Source: Cohaesibacter haloalkalitolerans (GTDB lineage: Bacteria > Pseudomonadota > Alphaproteobacteria > Rhizobiales > Cohaesibacteraceae). Taken from it: DNA of 64,000 bases. Position 1 is the stretch's first letter. Each line of letters begins with the position of its first letter. This document shows positions 18,101 through 26,643 of the stretch, one piece after another. The notes beneath the pieces were generated by a model that searched no databases, was not told the DNA's origin, and saw only the letters and a list, made by a program, of their open reading frames with translations. The stretch lies in assembly GCF_003574655.1 (NCBI RefSeq), contig NZ_QNUM01000001.1, positions 248,001 to 312,000 of the forward strand. Reading direction: 5' to 3'. Both the position numbers and the translations under genes were made by a program.

Positions 18101-18129
18101 CTTGATTTTTGTGCCAGAAAGCTCGATAT
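18101..18129 (+). promoter_or_regulatory. Possible RpoH-type promoter for grpE
   Basis: CTTG at 18101-18104 is followed after 18 bases by TCGATAT. This resembles the alphaproteobacterial heat-shock sigma pattern (CTTG, 17-18 bases, CYTATNT) with two mismatches in the -10 part. It lies about 75 bases before grpE. The position is sensible but the match is weak. Confidence 0.35.
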
Positions 18130-18204
18130 CCGGGGCAACCTTATGGATCGCACTGATACTGCTCATTATGACTGATGGGCAACCAAGCAAATAGAGGCTG
18201 ACAA

Positions 18205-18864
18205 ATGTCTGACGAAACCCGTAACTCCGAAGCTGTCGTAGACCCGCTTGCCGAGGCTCCGGCTGAAGAGGTTTCCCAAGCGGAGCCTTATCTCAACCCG
18301 CTGGAAGCGGCAGAGCTTCGCATCGCGGAAATGGAAAAAGAAGCGTCCGAAATGAAGGACCATCTGCTGCGCACCGTTGCCGAGATGGAAAACCTGCGTC
18401 GTCGCACCGAAAAGGAAATCAGCGACGCCAAGCAGTATTCCGTTGCCAGCTTCGCCCGCGACATGCTGGCGGTGGCCGACAACCTGCGCCGTGGTCTTGA
18501 AGTGATCCCGGACGAGGAAAAGGCCGCAGCGGAAGGCACGCTGAAGGCGCTGCTCGAAGGCACCGAGATGACCGAACGGGAAATGCTCAAGACGCTTGAG
18601 AAGCATGGCGTCAAGAAGCTCGACCCGGAAGGCGAGAAATTCGACCCGAACTATCATCAGGCAATGTTTGAAGTGCCCAACCCGAATGTTCCGAACAACA
18701 CGGTTATTCAGGTGATGCAGGCGGGCTATGTCATCGGCACCCGCGTGCTGCGCCCTGCGATGGTCGGGGTTGCCAAGGGTGGCCCGAAAATCGCGCCACA
18801 AGCCGCTGGCGACGCAGGCGGGCAGGGAACCTCCGATAGCGAAGGTCTCGACCGTAGCATCTGA
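18205..18864 (+). CDS. grpE: Nucleotide exchange factor GrpE
   Basis: GrpE speeds ADP release from DnaK. The 219-residue protein has an acidic N-terminus, a long heptad-rich helix ([20 protein letters not shown]) leading into the conserved [12 protein letters not shown], and the C-terminal beta domain with [41 protein letters not shown]. Length and motifs are typical. It sits between hrcA and a rho-independent terminator, consistent with hrcA-grpE cotranscription or an internal heat-shock promoter. Confidence 0.97.
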   Translation: MSDETRNSEAVVDPLAEAPAEEVSQAEPYLNPLEAAELRIAEMEKEASEMKDHLLRTVAEMENLRRRTEKEISDAKQYSVASFARDMLAVADNLRRGLEVIPDEEKAAAEGTLKALLEGTEMTEREMLKTLEKHGVKKLDPEGEKFDPNYHQAMFEVPNPNVPNNTVIQVMQAGYVIGTRVLRPAMVGVAKGGPKIAPQAAGDAGGQGTSDSEGLDRSI

Positions 18865-18933
18865 GACAGCTGTTGCTGATGCCGTTTCCCTTATCGTAAA
18901 GGGAAACCAATCCATCTTATTGGACAAGATCGT

Positions 18934-18962
18934 CGCCCGGACCATTCCGGGCGATTTTTTTC
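18934..18962 (+). terminator. Rho-independent terminator after grpE
   Basis: A CGCCCGGA/TCCGGGCG stem (18934-18941 with 18946-18953) with a four-base loop is followed by an A and eight T residues. It is 70 bases downstream of the grpE stop codon. Confidence 0.9.
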
Positions 18963-19199
18963 GCCTTTGTGGCTGCATATGAATGCGTTTATATTTCAAG
19001 GGATTGAAAAGGACATCAAGCGGCAATCCTCAATCCTTCTCTTTACGTTAGCGGAATGGTCTGCTGAGCGATTGCGGGTTCCAATCTTCCCTTTACGGAA
19101 AGTGCAAATGTCGAAAGTATGAGGCATTTTTCCAAACTGCGCTGTTTCGTCGCATAGGTTTAACACCAATAGAAACGCCAGAATGACCTTGATCAAAGT

Positions 19200-19350
19200 G
19201 CGCGCGATGTGCGCAGTCTAGATTGATTGTAACCTTGTGGTTCGGGCTTGCCAGTGCGTCTCTCTCCTCCCCTCGACGTTCCTCTGCTGGTGCTACGCCC
19301 ATGGATCACATTCTCAAGGAGGCTCCAGCTTGGGGGTCTCCTTTTTTCTT
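19200..19350 (+). ncRNA. Candidate small structured RNA with CUCCUCCCC loop and terminator
   Basis: A strong plus-strand terminator (AGGAGGCTCC/GGGGGTCTCCT with a long T-rich tail, about 19317-19350) lies in a gene-free stretch, although grpE already ends at its own terminator 370 bases earlier. Something on the plus strand must therefore start in between. Upstream of it, CCTT, GTGGTTC, GGGC and CCAG can pair with CTGG, GCCC, GGATCAC and AAGG to form one long interrupted hairpin. Its apical loop contains CTCCTCCCC, an anti-Shine-Dalgarno-like motif known from several alphaproteobacterial small RNAs. The 5' end and promoter are not defined. The rest of the gene-free interval 18963-19387 shows nothing else recognisable. 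Confidence 0.4.
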
Positions 19351-19387
19351 TTCTTTGCAATCCTCTTGAGGCGTTTGCAGCGGGCAA

Positions 19388-20320
19388 TCAGACAGCTGGA
19401 CAAACTGCCGGGCGATGATCCGCCGTTCTCAATGCCTGCAACAACCAGGCGCGCAGTTGGATTGCGGCGGGCGACCGATGGCCCCGATGCCGGATCAGAT
19501 GGTAACTCTGGCCAGTAGAGACAGGCTCTTCGGTGAGCGGTACGAGCGAATGATCGGCAAGAGACGTGGCAGCCAGCGCCAAGTGAACCATGGCGATCCC
19601 GCGGCCCTGCCGGGCAGCCTCCAGCAGCAGCCAGTGATTGGGATAGCGTGGCCCGACAGTCCAGTCGAGTGTAGCCGGCTTTGACGCCGCGCTGGTCTGC
19701 AATTGGCTCCATTGCTGCCAATCACCCTCCCAAAGGCCATCATGCAGCAGGGTGACCGCAGTCCAGTCAGCCAGCGACCGCAACCCCAGAAGATCGCGAT
19801 ATTGCTCGGTGCAGACCGGCATGATTGCGTCCTCGAACAGCAGTTCGGACAGCAAACCGCTCTTCTCGGTGGGCGTAAGGGCGATGATCAGATCGCTGTC
19901 TTGTTCCCTTTCGAAATGGCCATGCCGATTTTCGGTTTCCACATGTACCATCACGCCGGGGTTGGCGGTCTGGAATTCGGCCAGATGCGGGCCGAGCCAG
20001 CCGTCAGCAAAGGCTCTGGGTGCGGATATCGTTACGGAAACGGTCTGATCTTCCTGCGCTGCCGGGGGCAGCAGGCGGGCAATGTCGTCCAGCAGACGGG
20101 TTGCTTCGGGCAGAAGCCTTTCGGCACGGGGCGTCAGTGCCACGCCGTTGGAATGACGCTCGAACAGGGCCTCACCCAGCCAGCTTTCCATGCCTTTGAC
20201 ATGCTGGCTGACGGCGGTGGCGGTGACGTCTAGCTCTACGGCCGCCCGCGCGAATGATCCGTTTCTGGCTGCCGCTTCAAATGCCCTGAGAGCACTGAAA
20301 GGGGGGAGTTTTCTTGGCAC
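19388..20320 (-). CDS. LysR-family transcriptional regulator (GcvA-like)
   Basis: A 310-residue DNA-binding regulator. It begins with a LysR winged helix: PPFSALRAFEAAARNGSFARAAVELDVTATAVSQHVKGME, where TATAVSQHVK is the recognition helix. An effector-binding domain follows with VSVTISAPRAFADGWLGPHLAEF and a GRGIAMVHLALA stretch near the C-terminus. The pattern is closest to the GcvA/AmpR branch, but the ligand and targets are unknown. It lies downstream of putA on the same strand, separated by a terminator, so it is a separate transcription unit. The last 20 residues are less conserved. Confidence 0.88.
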   Translation of the reverse strand: MPRKLPPFSALRAFEAAARNGSFARAAVELDVTATAVSQHVKGMESWLGEALFERHSNGVALTPRAERLLPEATRLLDDIARLLPPAAQEDQTVSVTISAPRAFADGWLGPHLAEFQTANPGVMVHVETENRHGHFEREQDSDLIIALTPTEKSGLLSELLFEDAIMPVCTEQYRDLLGLRSLADWTAVTLLHDGLWEGDWQQWSQLQTSAASKPATLDWTVGPRYPNHWLLLEAARQGRGIAMVHLALAATSLADHSLVPLTEEPVSTGQSYHLIRHRGHRSPAAIQLRAWLLQALRTADHRPAVCPAV

Positions 20321-20471
20321 AATGGTCCTCGAGACTGCTGCGCTGTCCTTGTCATGCTGTCTTCCCCTGTTTTACAGGACGCAGGAGAATTCACAAGCAG
20401 GGATTGGAAACGGTTGCCCGGAAAATCTGCCGATAGCCTGAACAGAGTCTGACCAAAGACGGCCCACCCAT

Positions 20472-20508
20472 AAAAAGACCCCGAAAGCACGAGACTTCCG
20501 GGGCTTCC
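20472..20508 (-). terminator. Rho-independent terminator after putA
   Basis: On the minus strand, GAAGCCCCGGAAG pairs with CTTTCGGGGTC across a seven-base loop and is followed by TTTTTA. It is 40 bases downstream of the putA stop codon. Confidence 0.85.
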
Positions 20509-20547
20509 AGGAATAGGGGTCTTCATTCAGTCTTTGACTGTTTTTGT

Positions 20548-23500
20548 TTATTTGGCTTCGCCCTCGGCTGCGGCAAGCAATGTTGCGTTGCCACCGGCCG
20601 CGGTGGTGTCAACACAGACATGGCGTTCGAGGCTGAAGCGGAACGGATTGGCTTCCGTGATCAGAGGCAGCAGCGCCCCGTCCCGCTTGGCCAGTCCCTT
20701 GCGAACCTTGCGCAGGGTGTCGTTGTCGGCCATATAGGCGATGGCATCGACCCCTTCCAGCTTGCCCATGGCTTCCGGATCCAGAATACCTTCAAGACCG
20801 ATGACCGGCGCACCACTCTCGGAGAGTTTGCCAGCCATCACCTTGGCACCCGGACCAACGAGGACCACGCCGTTGCCAGCCACCAGAGCCGCGACGGTCT
20901 GCAGAAGCGCCATCTGTTCGGTTGCACCGGCGACCAGCACCACACCGCGCGGCGCAAAGGTCAGGCGGTTGGATTCGCCCGTCGGTCCAGACATCTCCCG
21001 CGGGCTCATGTCGCGACGCAGGAAGCTATCGAAGGATACCGGCAGGTTATAGGCGCTCTTGAGCGCGGCAAAGCGGAATTCCTTGCCCTCCCAGGCCTTG
21101 CGTCTGGTCTTGTCGGCCCGGATCTGGTGAATGGCATATTGCACCTCGGTCACCGGAGCGGCTTCCCCTTCCGGTACGGCAGGTTCCTCATGCTTGTTGG
21201 GCAGGTAGAAGCGTTCCACATAGTTTGGACCGCCCGCTTTCGGGCCGGTGCCGGAGAACCCCTCGCCACCGAATGGCTGGGAGGCAACGACGGCGCCAAT
21301 CTGGTTGCGGTTGATATAGGCGTTGCCAACCTTGATCTGGTCGATCACTTCCTGCACGCGATTGTCCATGCGGGTGTGCAGGCCGAATGTCAGGCCGAAG
21401 TCCTTGGCGTTGATGGCCGCGATGACATCATTGAGTTTGCCTGCCTTGAATTTGGCAACATGCAGAACCGGACCGAAGATTTCCTCTTCCAGTTCCTCGA
21501 TGCCGCTGAGCTCGATGATGGTCGGAGCACAGAAGACGCCTTTTTTCGGTGTGGTCAGCTGTTTGATCAGCTTGCCCTTGCCGCGCATCCTGTCGCAGTG
21601 ATTGTCGATACCGGCCTTGGCGGCTTCGTCGATCACCGGTCCGATGTCGGTCGACCAGTCCCATGGATTGCCAAGCGAAAGCTGATCGACAGCCCCCTGC
21701 AGCATGGTCATGACATGATCATAGATATCTTCCTGAACATACAGCATGCGCAGGGCGGAACAACGCTGACCTGCCGACTGGAACGCAGACGAAACGACAT
21801 CCTTGACAGCCTGTTCCGGCAGGGCCGTCGAGTCGACGATCATGGCGTTCAGACCACCGGTTTCGGCAATCAGCGGGGCGCTCGGATCGAGCGTCTCGGC
21901 CATGGCGCGGTTGATGGTCTGGGCGGTATCGGTGGAACCCGTGAAGCAGACGCCAGCGATGCGCGGATCGGAGGTGATCGGCGTACCGACAACGGAACCG
22001 CTGCCCGGCAGCAGCTGGATGGCGCCCTTTGGAACACCAGCCTCATGCATCAGCTGGACCGCGCGGAAGGCCATGATGCCGGTCGGGCCAGCTGGCTTGG
22101 CGATGACCGCATTGCCGGCAGCGAGCGCTGCGAAGATCTGGCCGGAGAAGATGGCCAGCGGGAAGTTCCATGGCGAGATGCAGGCGATGGTGCCGCGTGC
22201 CGTCCGGCCATTCCTGGCTTCCTTTTCGATCCGCTCGGCTTCGGCGGCATAGTAATAGGCAAAGTCAACCGCTTCACGCACTTCACCGATGGCGTCGGTC
22301 ATCACCTTGCCAGCCTCACGGGCGGCAATGGCGAAGAATTCCGGCGCATTGGCTTCGTAGAGCTCACCCACTTTGGTGAGAATGGCGGAGCGTTCGGCAG
22401 CCGGTTTGGCCGACCATTCGGCAAAGCCTTTTTCACTGGCAGCCAGTGCCTTTTCGACGTCGGCCGGAGCAGCCTTGACGATCGTGCCGATCTGTTCGTC
22501 ACGATCTGCCGGATTATAGACCGGAACGGCTGCTTCCTTGGATTTGTAACCGTCGATAAGCGGTGTCACCTCCCAGAGGCAGGACTTGAACTTGTTGCGC
22601 TCGGCGTCGATGGCGGCAATGGTCAGCGGATCGGTGTGATCCCAGCCGGTGGAGTTGCGACGGATGCCCTTGAAGATGTCCTTTGGCTTGGTCAGGAACG
22701 GGTTCCCGACGGCGTCGCCCAGTTCGCGCACCTTGGCAAACGGATCCCCGGCGATTTCTTCCGGCGAGATGTCGGTGTCGACGATCTGGTTGACGAAGGA
22801 GGAGTTGGAGCCGTTTTCAAGCAGGCGGCGGACCAGATAGGCCAGCAGATCGGAATGGGCACCGACCGGCGCATAGATGCGGCAGGCGACCTTTTCCTGC
22901 TTGACGAGGGTGTCATGCAGGGCATCGCCCATGCCATGCAGGCGCTGCAGCTCGTAGGAGCCCTTGCCAACGCGGGCGGAGACGGCCATTTCCATCACGG
23001 CGGTTGCCGTGTGGGCGTTGTGCGAGGCGAACTGCGGATAGATGTGGTCGGTCATGTCGAACAGACGACGGGCGTTCGACAGATAGGAAACATCGGAGTT
23101 CGCCTTGCGGGTAAAGACCGGGAAGCCTTCCAGACCCATGACCTGTGCGCGCTTGATTTCGCTGTCCCAGTAGGCGCCCTTGACGAGACGGATCGTGATC
23201 TTGCGATCGAGTTTCCTGGACAGCATGTAGAGCCAGTCGATGACGAAGGAGGCGCGATGGCCGAAAGCCTGCACGACCACGCCGAAGCCGTCCCAGCCGG
23301 CGAGGGCAGGATTGGACAGAACCGCTTCGATGACATCAAGCGACAGATCAAGGCGATCCATTTCCTCGGCGTCGATGGTGAAATTCATGTTGGCCGAGCG
23401 AGCGAGCAGGGCAAGACCGAAGGTGCGTGACACCAGTTCGGACATGACGCGGGCCTTCTTGCCTTCTTCATAGCGCGGATGCAGGGCAGAAAGCTTGACC

Positions 23501-24252
23501 GACAGGCCGGGGTTCTTGTGTACCGATGGTGACTTGCAGTAGGGGGCCAGAGTGGCGATGGCCTTGGAATAGGCCAGATGATACTTGATGCCGTCCGCTT
23601 CGGTGCGGGCTGCCTCGCCAAGCATGTCATAGGAATAGGTGAAGCCCTTGGCTTCGTAATGCTTGCCGCGCTCGATGGCCTTCTCGATGGTGGTGCCCAG
23701 CACGAACTGGCGGCCCAGCTCCTTCATGGCCTGACCGACGGCGGTGCGGATCACCGGCTCGCCAAGGCGCTTGACCATGGAGCGCATGGAGGCGGCGAGA
23801 CCTTCCTCTTCCTTTTCCTTCAGGATGCTGCCGGTCAGCATCAGGCCCCAAGTGGAGGCGTTGATGAGCGAAGAGGTGGATTGGCCCAGATGCTGGCCCC
23901 ATTCGCTGGGGGTGATCTTGTCGGAGATCAGGGCATCGATGGTCTCGGCATCCGGCACGCGCAGCAGCGCTTCGGACAGGCACATCAGCGCCACGCCCTC
24001 ACGGGTCGACAGACCATATTCGGCGAGGAAGTTTTCCATCATCGACGGCTTGGTTGTGGTGCGGATGGTACGGATGAGGTCGGCCGCGCGCTGGGAAATG
24101 CGCAGGCTCATGCGTTCATCCATGTGGGCTTCTTCAATCAACCGGCGGACGTTGCTGGCTTCATCGGCCAGATAGTGCTCGCGAATGACCTGACGCAGCT
24201 CGGATAGGCGGGCGTCCAGATCGGTGCTTGAATCAAAAGACTGCTGATCCAT
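20548..24252 (-). CDS. putA: Bifunctional proline dehydrogenase / L-glutamate gamma-semialdehyde dehydrogenase PutA (type B)
   Basis: PutA oxidises proline to glutamate in two coupled steps. The 1234-residue protein has an N-terminal arm, an FAD-dependent PRODH barrel (SVKLSALHPRYE, then RLVKGAYWDSEIKRAQ near residue 356, and FASHNAHTATAVME). The aldehyde dehydrogenase domain carries FPLAIFSGQIFAALAAGNAV and the catalytic Cys in GQRCSALR near residue 829. About 180 extra C-terminal residues match the truncated ALDH-like domain of type-B PutAs. There is no N-terminal ribbon-helix-helix DNA-binding domain, so regulation is left to the divergent Lrp-type gene. The start at 24252 has AGGAG upstream; the longer open frame crosses the divergent regulator and is unlikely. 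Confidence 0.96.
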   Translation of the reverse strand: MDQQSFDSSTDLDARLSELRQVIREHYLADEASNVRRLIEEAHMDERMSLRISQRAADLIRTIRTTTKPSMMENFLAEYGLSTREGVALMCLSEALLRVPDAETIDALISDKITPSEWGQHLGQSTSSLINASTWGLMLTGSILKEKEEEGLAASMRSMVKRLGEPVIRTAVGQAMKELGRQFVLGTTIEKAIERGKHYEAKGFTYSYDMLGEAARTEADGIKYHLAYSKAIATLAPYCKSPSVHKNPGLSVKLSALHPRYEEGKKARVMSELVSRTFGLALLARSANMNFTIDAEEMDRLDLSLDVIEAVLSNPALAGWDGFGVVVQAFGHRASFVIDWLYMLSRKLDRKITIRLVKGAYWDSEIKRAQVMGLEGFPVFTRKANSDVSYLSNARRLFDMTDHIYPQFASHNAHTATAVMEMAVSARVGKGSYELQRLHGMGDALHDTLVKQEKVACRIYAPVGAHSDLLAYLVRRLLENGSNSSFVNQIVDTDISPEEIAGDPFAKVRELGDAVGNPFLTKPKDIFKGIRRNSTGWDHTDPLTIAAIDAERNKFKSCLWEVTPLIDGYKSKEAAVPVYNPADRDEQIGTIVKAAPADVEKALAASEKGFAEWSAKPAAERSAILTKVGELYEANAPEFFAIAAREAGKVMTDAIGEVREAVDFAYYYAAEAERIEKEARNGRTARGTIACISPWNFPLAIFSGQIFAALAAGNAVIAKPAGPTGIMAFRAVQLMHEAGVPKGAIQLLPGSGSVVGTPITSDPRIAGVCFTGSTDTAQTINRAMAETLDPSAPLIAETGGLNAMIVDSTALPEQAVKDVVSSAFQSAGQRCSALRMLYVQEDIYDHVMTMLQGAVDQLSLGNPWDWSTDIGPVIDEAAKAGIDNHCDRMRGKGKLIKQLTTPKKGVFCAPTIIELSGIEELEEEIFGPVLHVAKFKAGKLNDVIAAINAKDFGLTFGLHTRMDNRVQEVIDQIKVGNAYINRNQIGAVVASQPFGGEGFSGTGPKAGGPNYVERFYLPNKHEEPAVPEGEAAPVTEVQYAIHQIRADKTRRKAWEGKEFRFAALKSAYNLPVSFDSFLRRDMSPREMSGPTGESNRLTFAPRGVVLVAGATEQMALLQTVAALVAGNGVVLVGPGAKVMAGKLSESGAPVIGLEGILDPEAMGKLEGVDAIAYMADNDTLRKVRKGLAKRDGALLPLITEANPFRFSLERHVCVDTTAAGGNATLLAAAEGEAK

Positions 24253-24484
24253 AGGGCTCTCCTGGAAAGTGAGATCCTGACGATTATGATGGGCGCTTTG
24301 ATCTGCTTTTGACGCAGTTTCATTGTCAGACGCGACAACCGGCAGGCTAGGTGATTGTGATTTATTATCGTTCAAGAATAGCTGAAATCGGCTAGGCAGA
24401 GTGACCATAGTTCTGATAGATTTAGGATATTCGCACGAATTTTTTGGCCAAATTTTTGCAAATTCTCTACGAAATGGATATCTG
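24253..24484. promoter_or_regulatory. Divergent putA/Lrp-regulator control region with AT-rich palindrome
   Basis: This 232-base spacer must carry both promoters and the operators of the Lrp-type regulator. Its right half is AT-rich and contains a perfect 10-base palindrome, TTTGGCCAAA at 24443-24452, flanked by T and A tracts. AT-flanked palindromes are typical of Lrp-family sites, so this is the best operator candidate. No clear -10/-35 pair was identified. Confidence 0.4.
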
Positions 24485-24934
24485 ATGGACAATTTGGATA
24501 AGATAGACCGAAATATCCTTGCAATTCTCGCAGATGACGGTCGCATCACCGTGACCGAGCTGGCGAAAAAGGTCGGTTTGTCCAAGACACCGTGCCAGAT
24601 CCGCATGCGCAGACTGGAGGAGGGGGGCTTCATCCGGGGCTATGGCGCCATTCTCGATCCGGAGAAGCTCGGCGAGGGCCATATCGCCTTTGTGCAGGTG
24701 ACCCTCAGCGACACCCGCTCGGAAGCGCTCAATGCCTTCAACGAGGCCACGCGCCATATCCGCGAGATCGAGCAATGCCACATGATTGCATCAAATTTCG
24801 ACTATCTCCTGAAGATCCGCACCCGCGACATGAGCAACTATCGCAAGGTGCTGGGCGAAAAGATCTCCGCTCTTCCCTATGTCTCCCACACCTCCACCTT
24901 CGTGGTGATGGAAAGCGTTAAGGATAGGGGTTAG
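24485..24934 (+). CDS. putR: Lrp/AsnC-family regulator, likely proline-responsive PutR
   Basis: A 149-residue Lrp-family protein. The N-terminal helix-turn-helix reads LDKIDRNILAILADDGRITVTELAKKVGLSKTPCQIRMRRLEE and is followed by the linking segment GFIRGYGAILDPEKLG. The C-terminal RAM effector domain contains IREIEQCHMIASNFDYLLKIRTRDM, typical of amino-acid-sensing members. It is divergent from putA, the arrangement of the proline-dependent activator PutR in Agrobacterium and Rhodobacter. The start at MDNLDKID was chosen because the domain begins there; the open frame extends 28 codons upstream without homology-like sequence. Confidence 0.88.
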   Translation: MDNLDKIDRNILAILADDGRITVTELAKKVGLSKTPCQIRMRRLEEGGFIRGYGAILDPEKLGEGHIAFVQVTLSDTRSEALNAFNEATRHIREIEQCHMIASNFDYLLKIRTRDMSNYRKVLGEKISALPYVSHTSTFVVMESVKDRG

Positions 24935-24990
24935 AAACAATTTAAGGTTGTCTTGATAGATGTAACCAAACGCATTTGTCTGGATGTTTC

Positions 24991-25661
24991 ATGGATACAC
25001 AATTTCACACTGAAAAAAGGGTCTATTTTCTTAAAAAGAAGCCTTTGATCAAAGTAATGGCATTGTTTTTGGTTTTCGCAATTGGCAGCTATTTTTTAAA
25101 AAATCGCAACCTTAATGATCCATTAGAACACTATGAGTTGTTGGTTTCTTTCTATTTTTTTCAGGACTTTCACTCCTTGCATCGTTGGTTCTCTTTTCGA
25201 CTTTCCGTAGATCTAGTCACCCAAGGCTTGAGTTCAATCAGGAAGGATTGCTATGGGTCGGGGTTCTCAAAAGCAGATTTTTTCGCTGGGAAGATACCAC
25301 GCGAGCAGTTGAACGCAGCCATAATGCAGGCAGATGGCCTGCTACATACGTCGTTCGTTATCTGAAATTCTCTCTTAATGAGCAAAGACTGGGAGCGAGA
25401 GACCGCGCCCGAAAGAAAATTGATTGGCTAATACAAACTGATGTGTTGGAGGATTCTCCTGCTATGGTGGGTTTGTTCAATCAATATCGGGATGCTCGTA
25501 TCAATGAAATCGCAAGGCATGATCCAACGCTATCCATCAAAGACAAGGAGCTTTTGCCGCGCGTAAAGCCCTTCCTCCCTTGGCCACTTGTTATTGTCGC
25601 CCTATTTGGGCCCATATTGATTATGGCATTGGCATATTTTGTCTTGATTGCCCCCAAGTAG
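24991..25661 (+). pseudogene. Frameshifted small membrane protein with PH-like domain
   Basis: Two overlapping reading frames together look like one gene. The first (from ATG 24991) encodes a basic N-terminus and a first helix IKVMALFLVFAIGSYFL, then meets a run of seven T at 25155-25161. If one T is added there, the frame continues as FFSGLSLLASLVLFSTF (second helix), then RLEFNQEGLLWVGVLKSRFFRWED, which resembles small PH-like membrane proteins, and a last helix VIVALFGPILIMALAYFV. The joined product would be about 223 residues. As given, neither frame holds the whole protein. Base composition is clearly more AT-rich than its neighbours, suggesting acquired DNA. No function is known; a sequencing error is possible. 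Confidence 0.6.
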
Positions 25662-25690
25662 CTCTGGTTGCCAGAGAGCAGGCCACCCCA

Positions 25691-26629
25691 TCACGGCACC
25701 AGAACCGACAATTCCCTGTGATGCAGTTCGATGGTGATTTCATCAGGCAGGTCATAGAGTTCGCCATCGCGGACGCATTGTGAGCCCTGCGGCTTTTCGT
25801 GCACCGTCAGCTTGACGCATTTTGCCGTCTGGATATCCAGATCGGGATTGTTCGGCGTCTGCCCGATCAGCAGGTCGGCGCCGAGCACCAGCGCCTTCTG
25901 CCAGGTGAGCTTGCCCGCCATGTAGACGCCCAGCTCACCGCCATCGAGTTTCTCGGCATAGGGCGGGGCGGTAGAGCCAAACAGATTGTTCGAAACTGAC
26001 AGGGCACTCAACTGACGCTCAATGCGCCTGCCGTCCAGTTCGATGGTTACCCCACAGGTCGGCATGTGGGCGATGGTTTCCCAGAAGGCCCGCGCGCTGG
26101 CCAGCATCTTGGTGACGCGGGATTGATAGGGAATACTGTTTCGCTTCCGTATCATTCTCGGGTGGAGGCCGACTGAAAACTGATGGACAAAGGGAGCGCC
26201 ATTGGCTGTGGCGATGTCGCTGTTCCTTATCCGGCCATTGGCAAGGGCGTTGATCGCCATCTCGACATCAAGCGGAATGCTAAGCGCCCGGGCGTAGAGA
26301 TTCATCGTGCCACCGGGCAGGACGGCCAGCGTCTTGCCGTTGCGCCATGCGGTGTCTGCAGCAGCCGAAACCGTGCCGTCGCCCCCGCCGGCCAGCAGGA
26401 TGTCGAAATCGCCCGCCTCAGTATGCTCTTTCATGCCGGCGATGAGTTCGGCCCCGCCGCCGGTGTAGACCGTCAGGTCATAGCCCTTCTGTCCAAAGGA
26501 CCTTTCCAGCATGTCCCGCACCGTGTCGAGTTCGAGCATCTGGAAAGTACCACTGCCGGTGTTGAGAAAGGCGGCCACGCGCCGGGATGGACCCGTTTCA
26601 CTCATGCACTCAATGTCTCCGTACTCCAT
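25691..26629 (-). CDS. Diacylglycerol kinase-family lipid kinase
   Basis: A 312-residue member of the DAGK catalytic superfamily. It shows AFLNTGSGTF near the N-terminus, the nucleotide-binding DILLAGGGDGTVSAAAD, and LAVLPGGTMNLYARALSIP, the characteristic GGDGT and PxGT-N motifs. The C-terminal beta-rich domain carries GVYMAGKLTWQK and an end segment with RDGELYDLPDEITIELH. The lipid substrate cannot be read from sequence (diacylglycerol, sphingoid or a related lipid). The start may be 26629 or the next in-frame ATG at 26605. It follows the gpgS-like gene with a spacing of a few bases and is likely in its operon. Confidence 0.83.
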   Translation of the reverse strand: MEYGDIECMSETGPSRRVAAFLNTGSGTFQMLELDTVRDMLERSFGQKGYDLTVYTGGGAELIAGMKEHTEAGDFDILLAGGGDGTVSAAADTAWRNGKTLAVLPGGTMNLYARALSIPLDVEMAINALANGRIRNSDIATANGAPFVHQFSVGLHPRMIRKRNSIPYQSRVTKMLASARAFWETIAHMPTCGVTIELDGRRIERQLSALSVSNNLFGSTAPPYAEKLDGGELGVYMAGKLTWQKALVLGADLLIGQTPNNPDLDIQTAKCVKLTVHEKPQGSQCVRDGELYDLPDEITIELHHRELSVLVP

Positions 26630-26643
26630 GCCCGCCTGATGGA

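Noticed and set aside
19190-19205. TTGATCAA near 19193 as an FNR/FixK box or -35 element
   Set aside because: The FNR/FixK site needs TTGAT-N4-ATCAA; here the half sites touch. No -10 at 16-18 bases follows.
20620-23430. A 936-codon plus-strand open frame opposite putA
   Set aside because: It is fully antisense to putA, which has intact catalytic motifs throughout. The translation has no domain-like pattern. Long antisense frames are common in GC-rich DNA.
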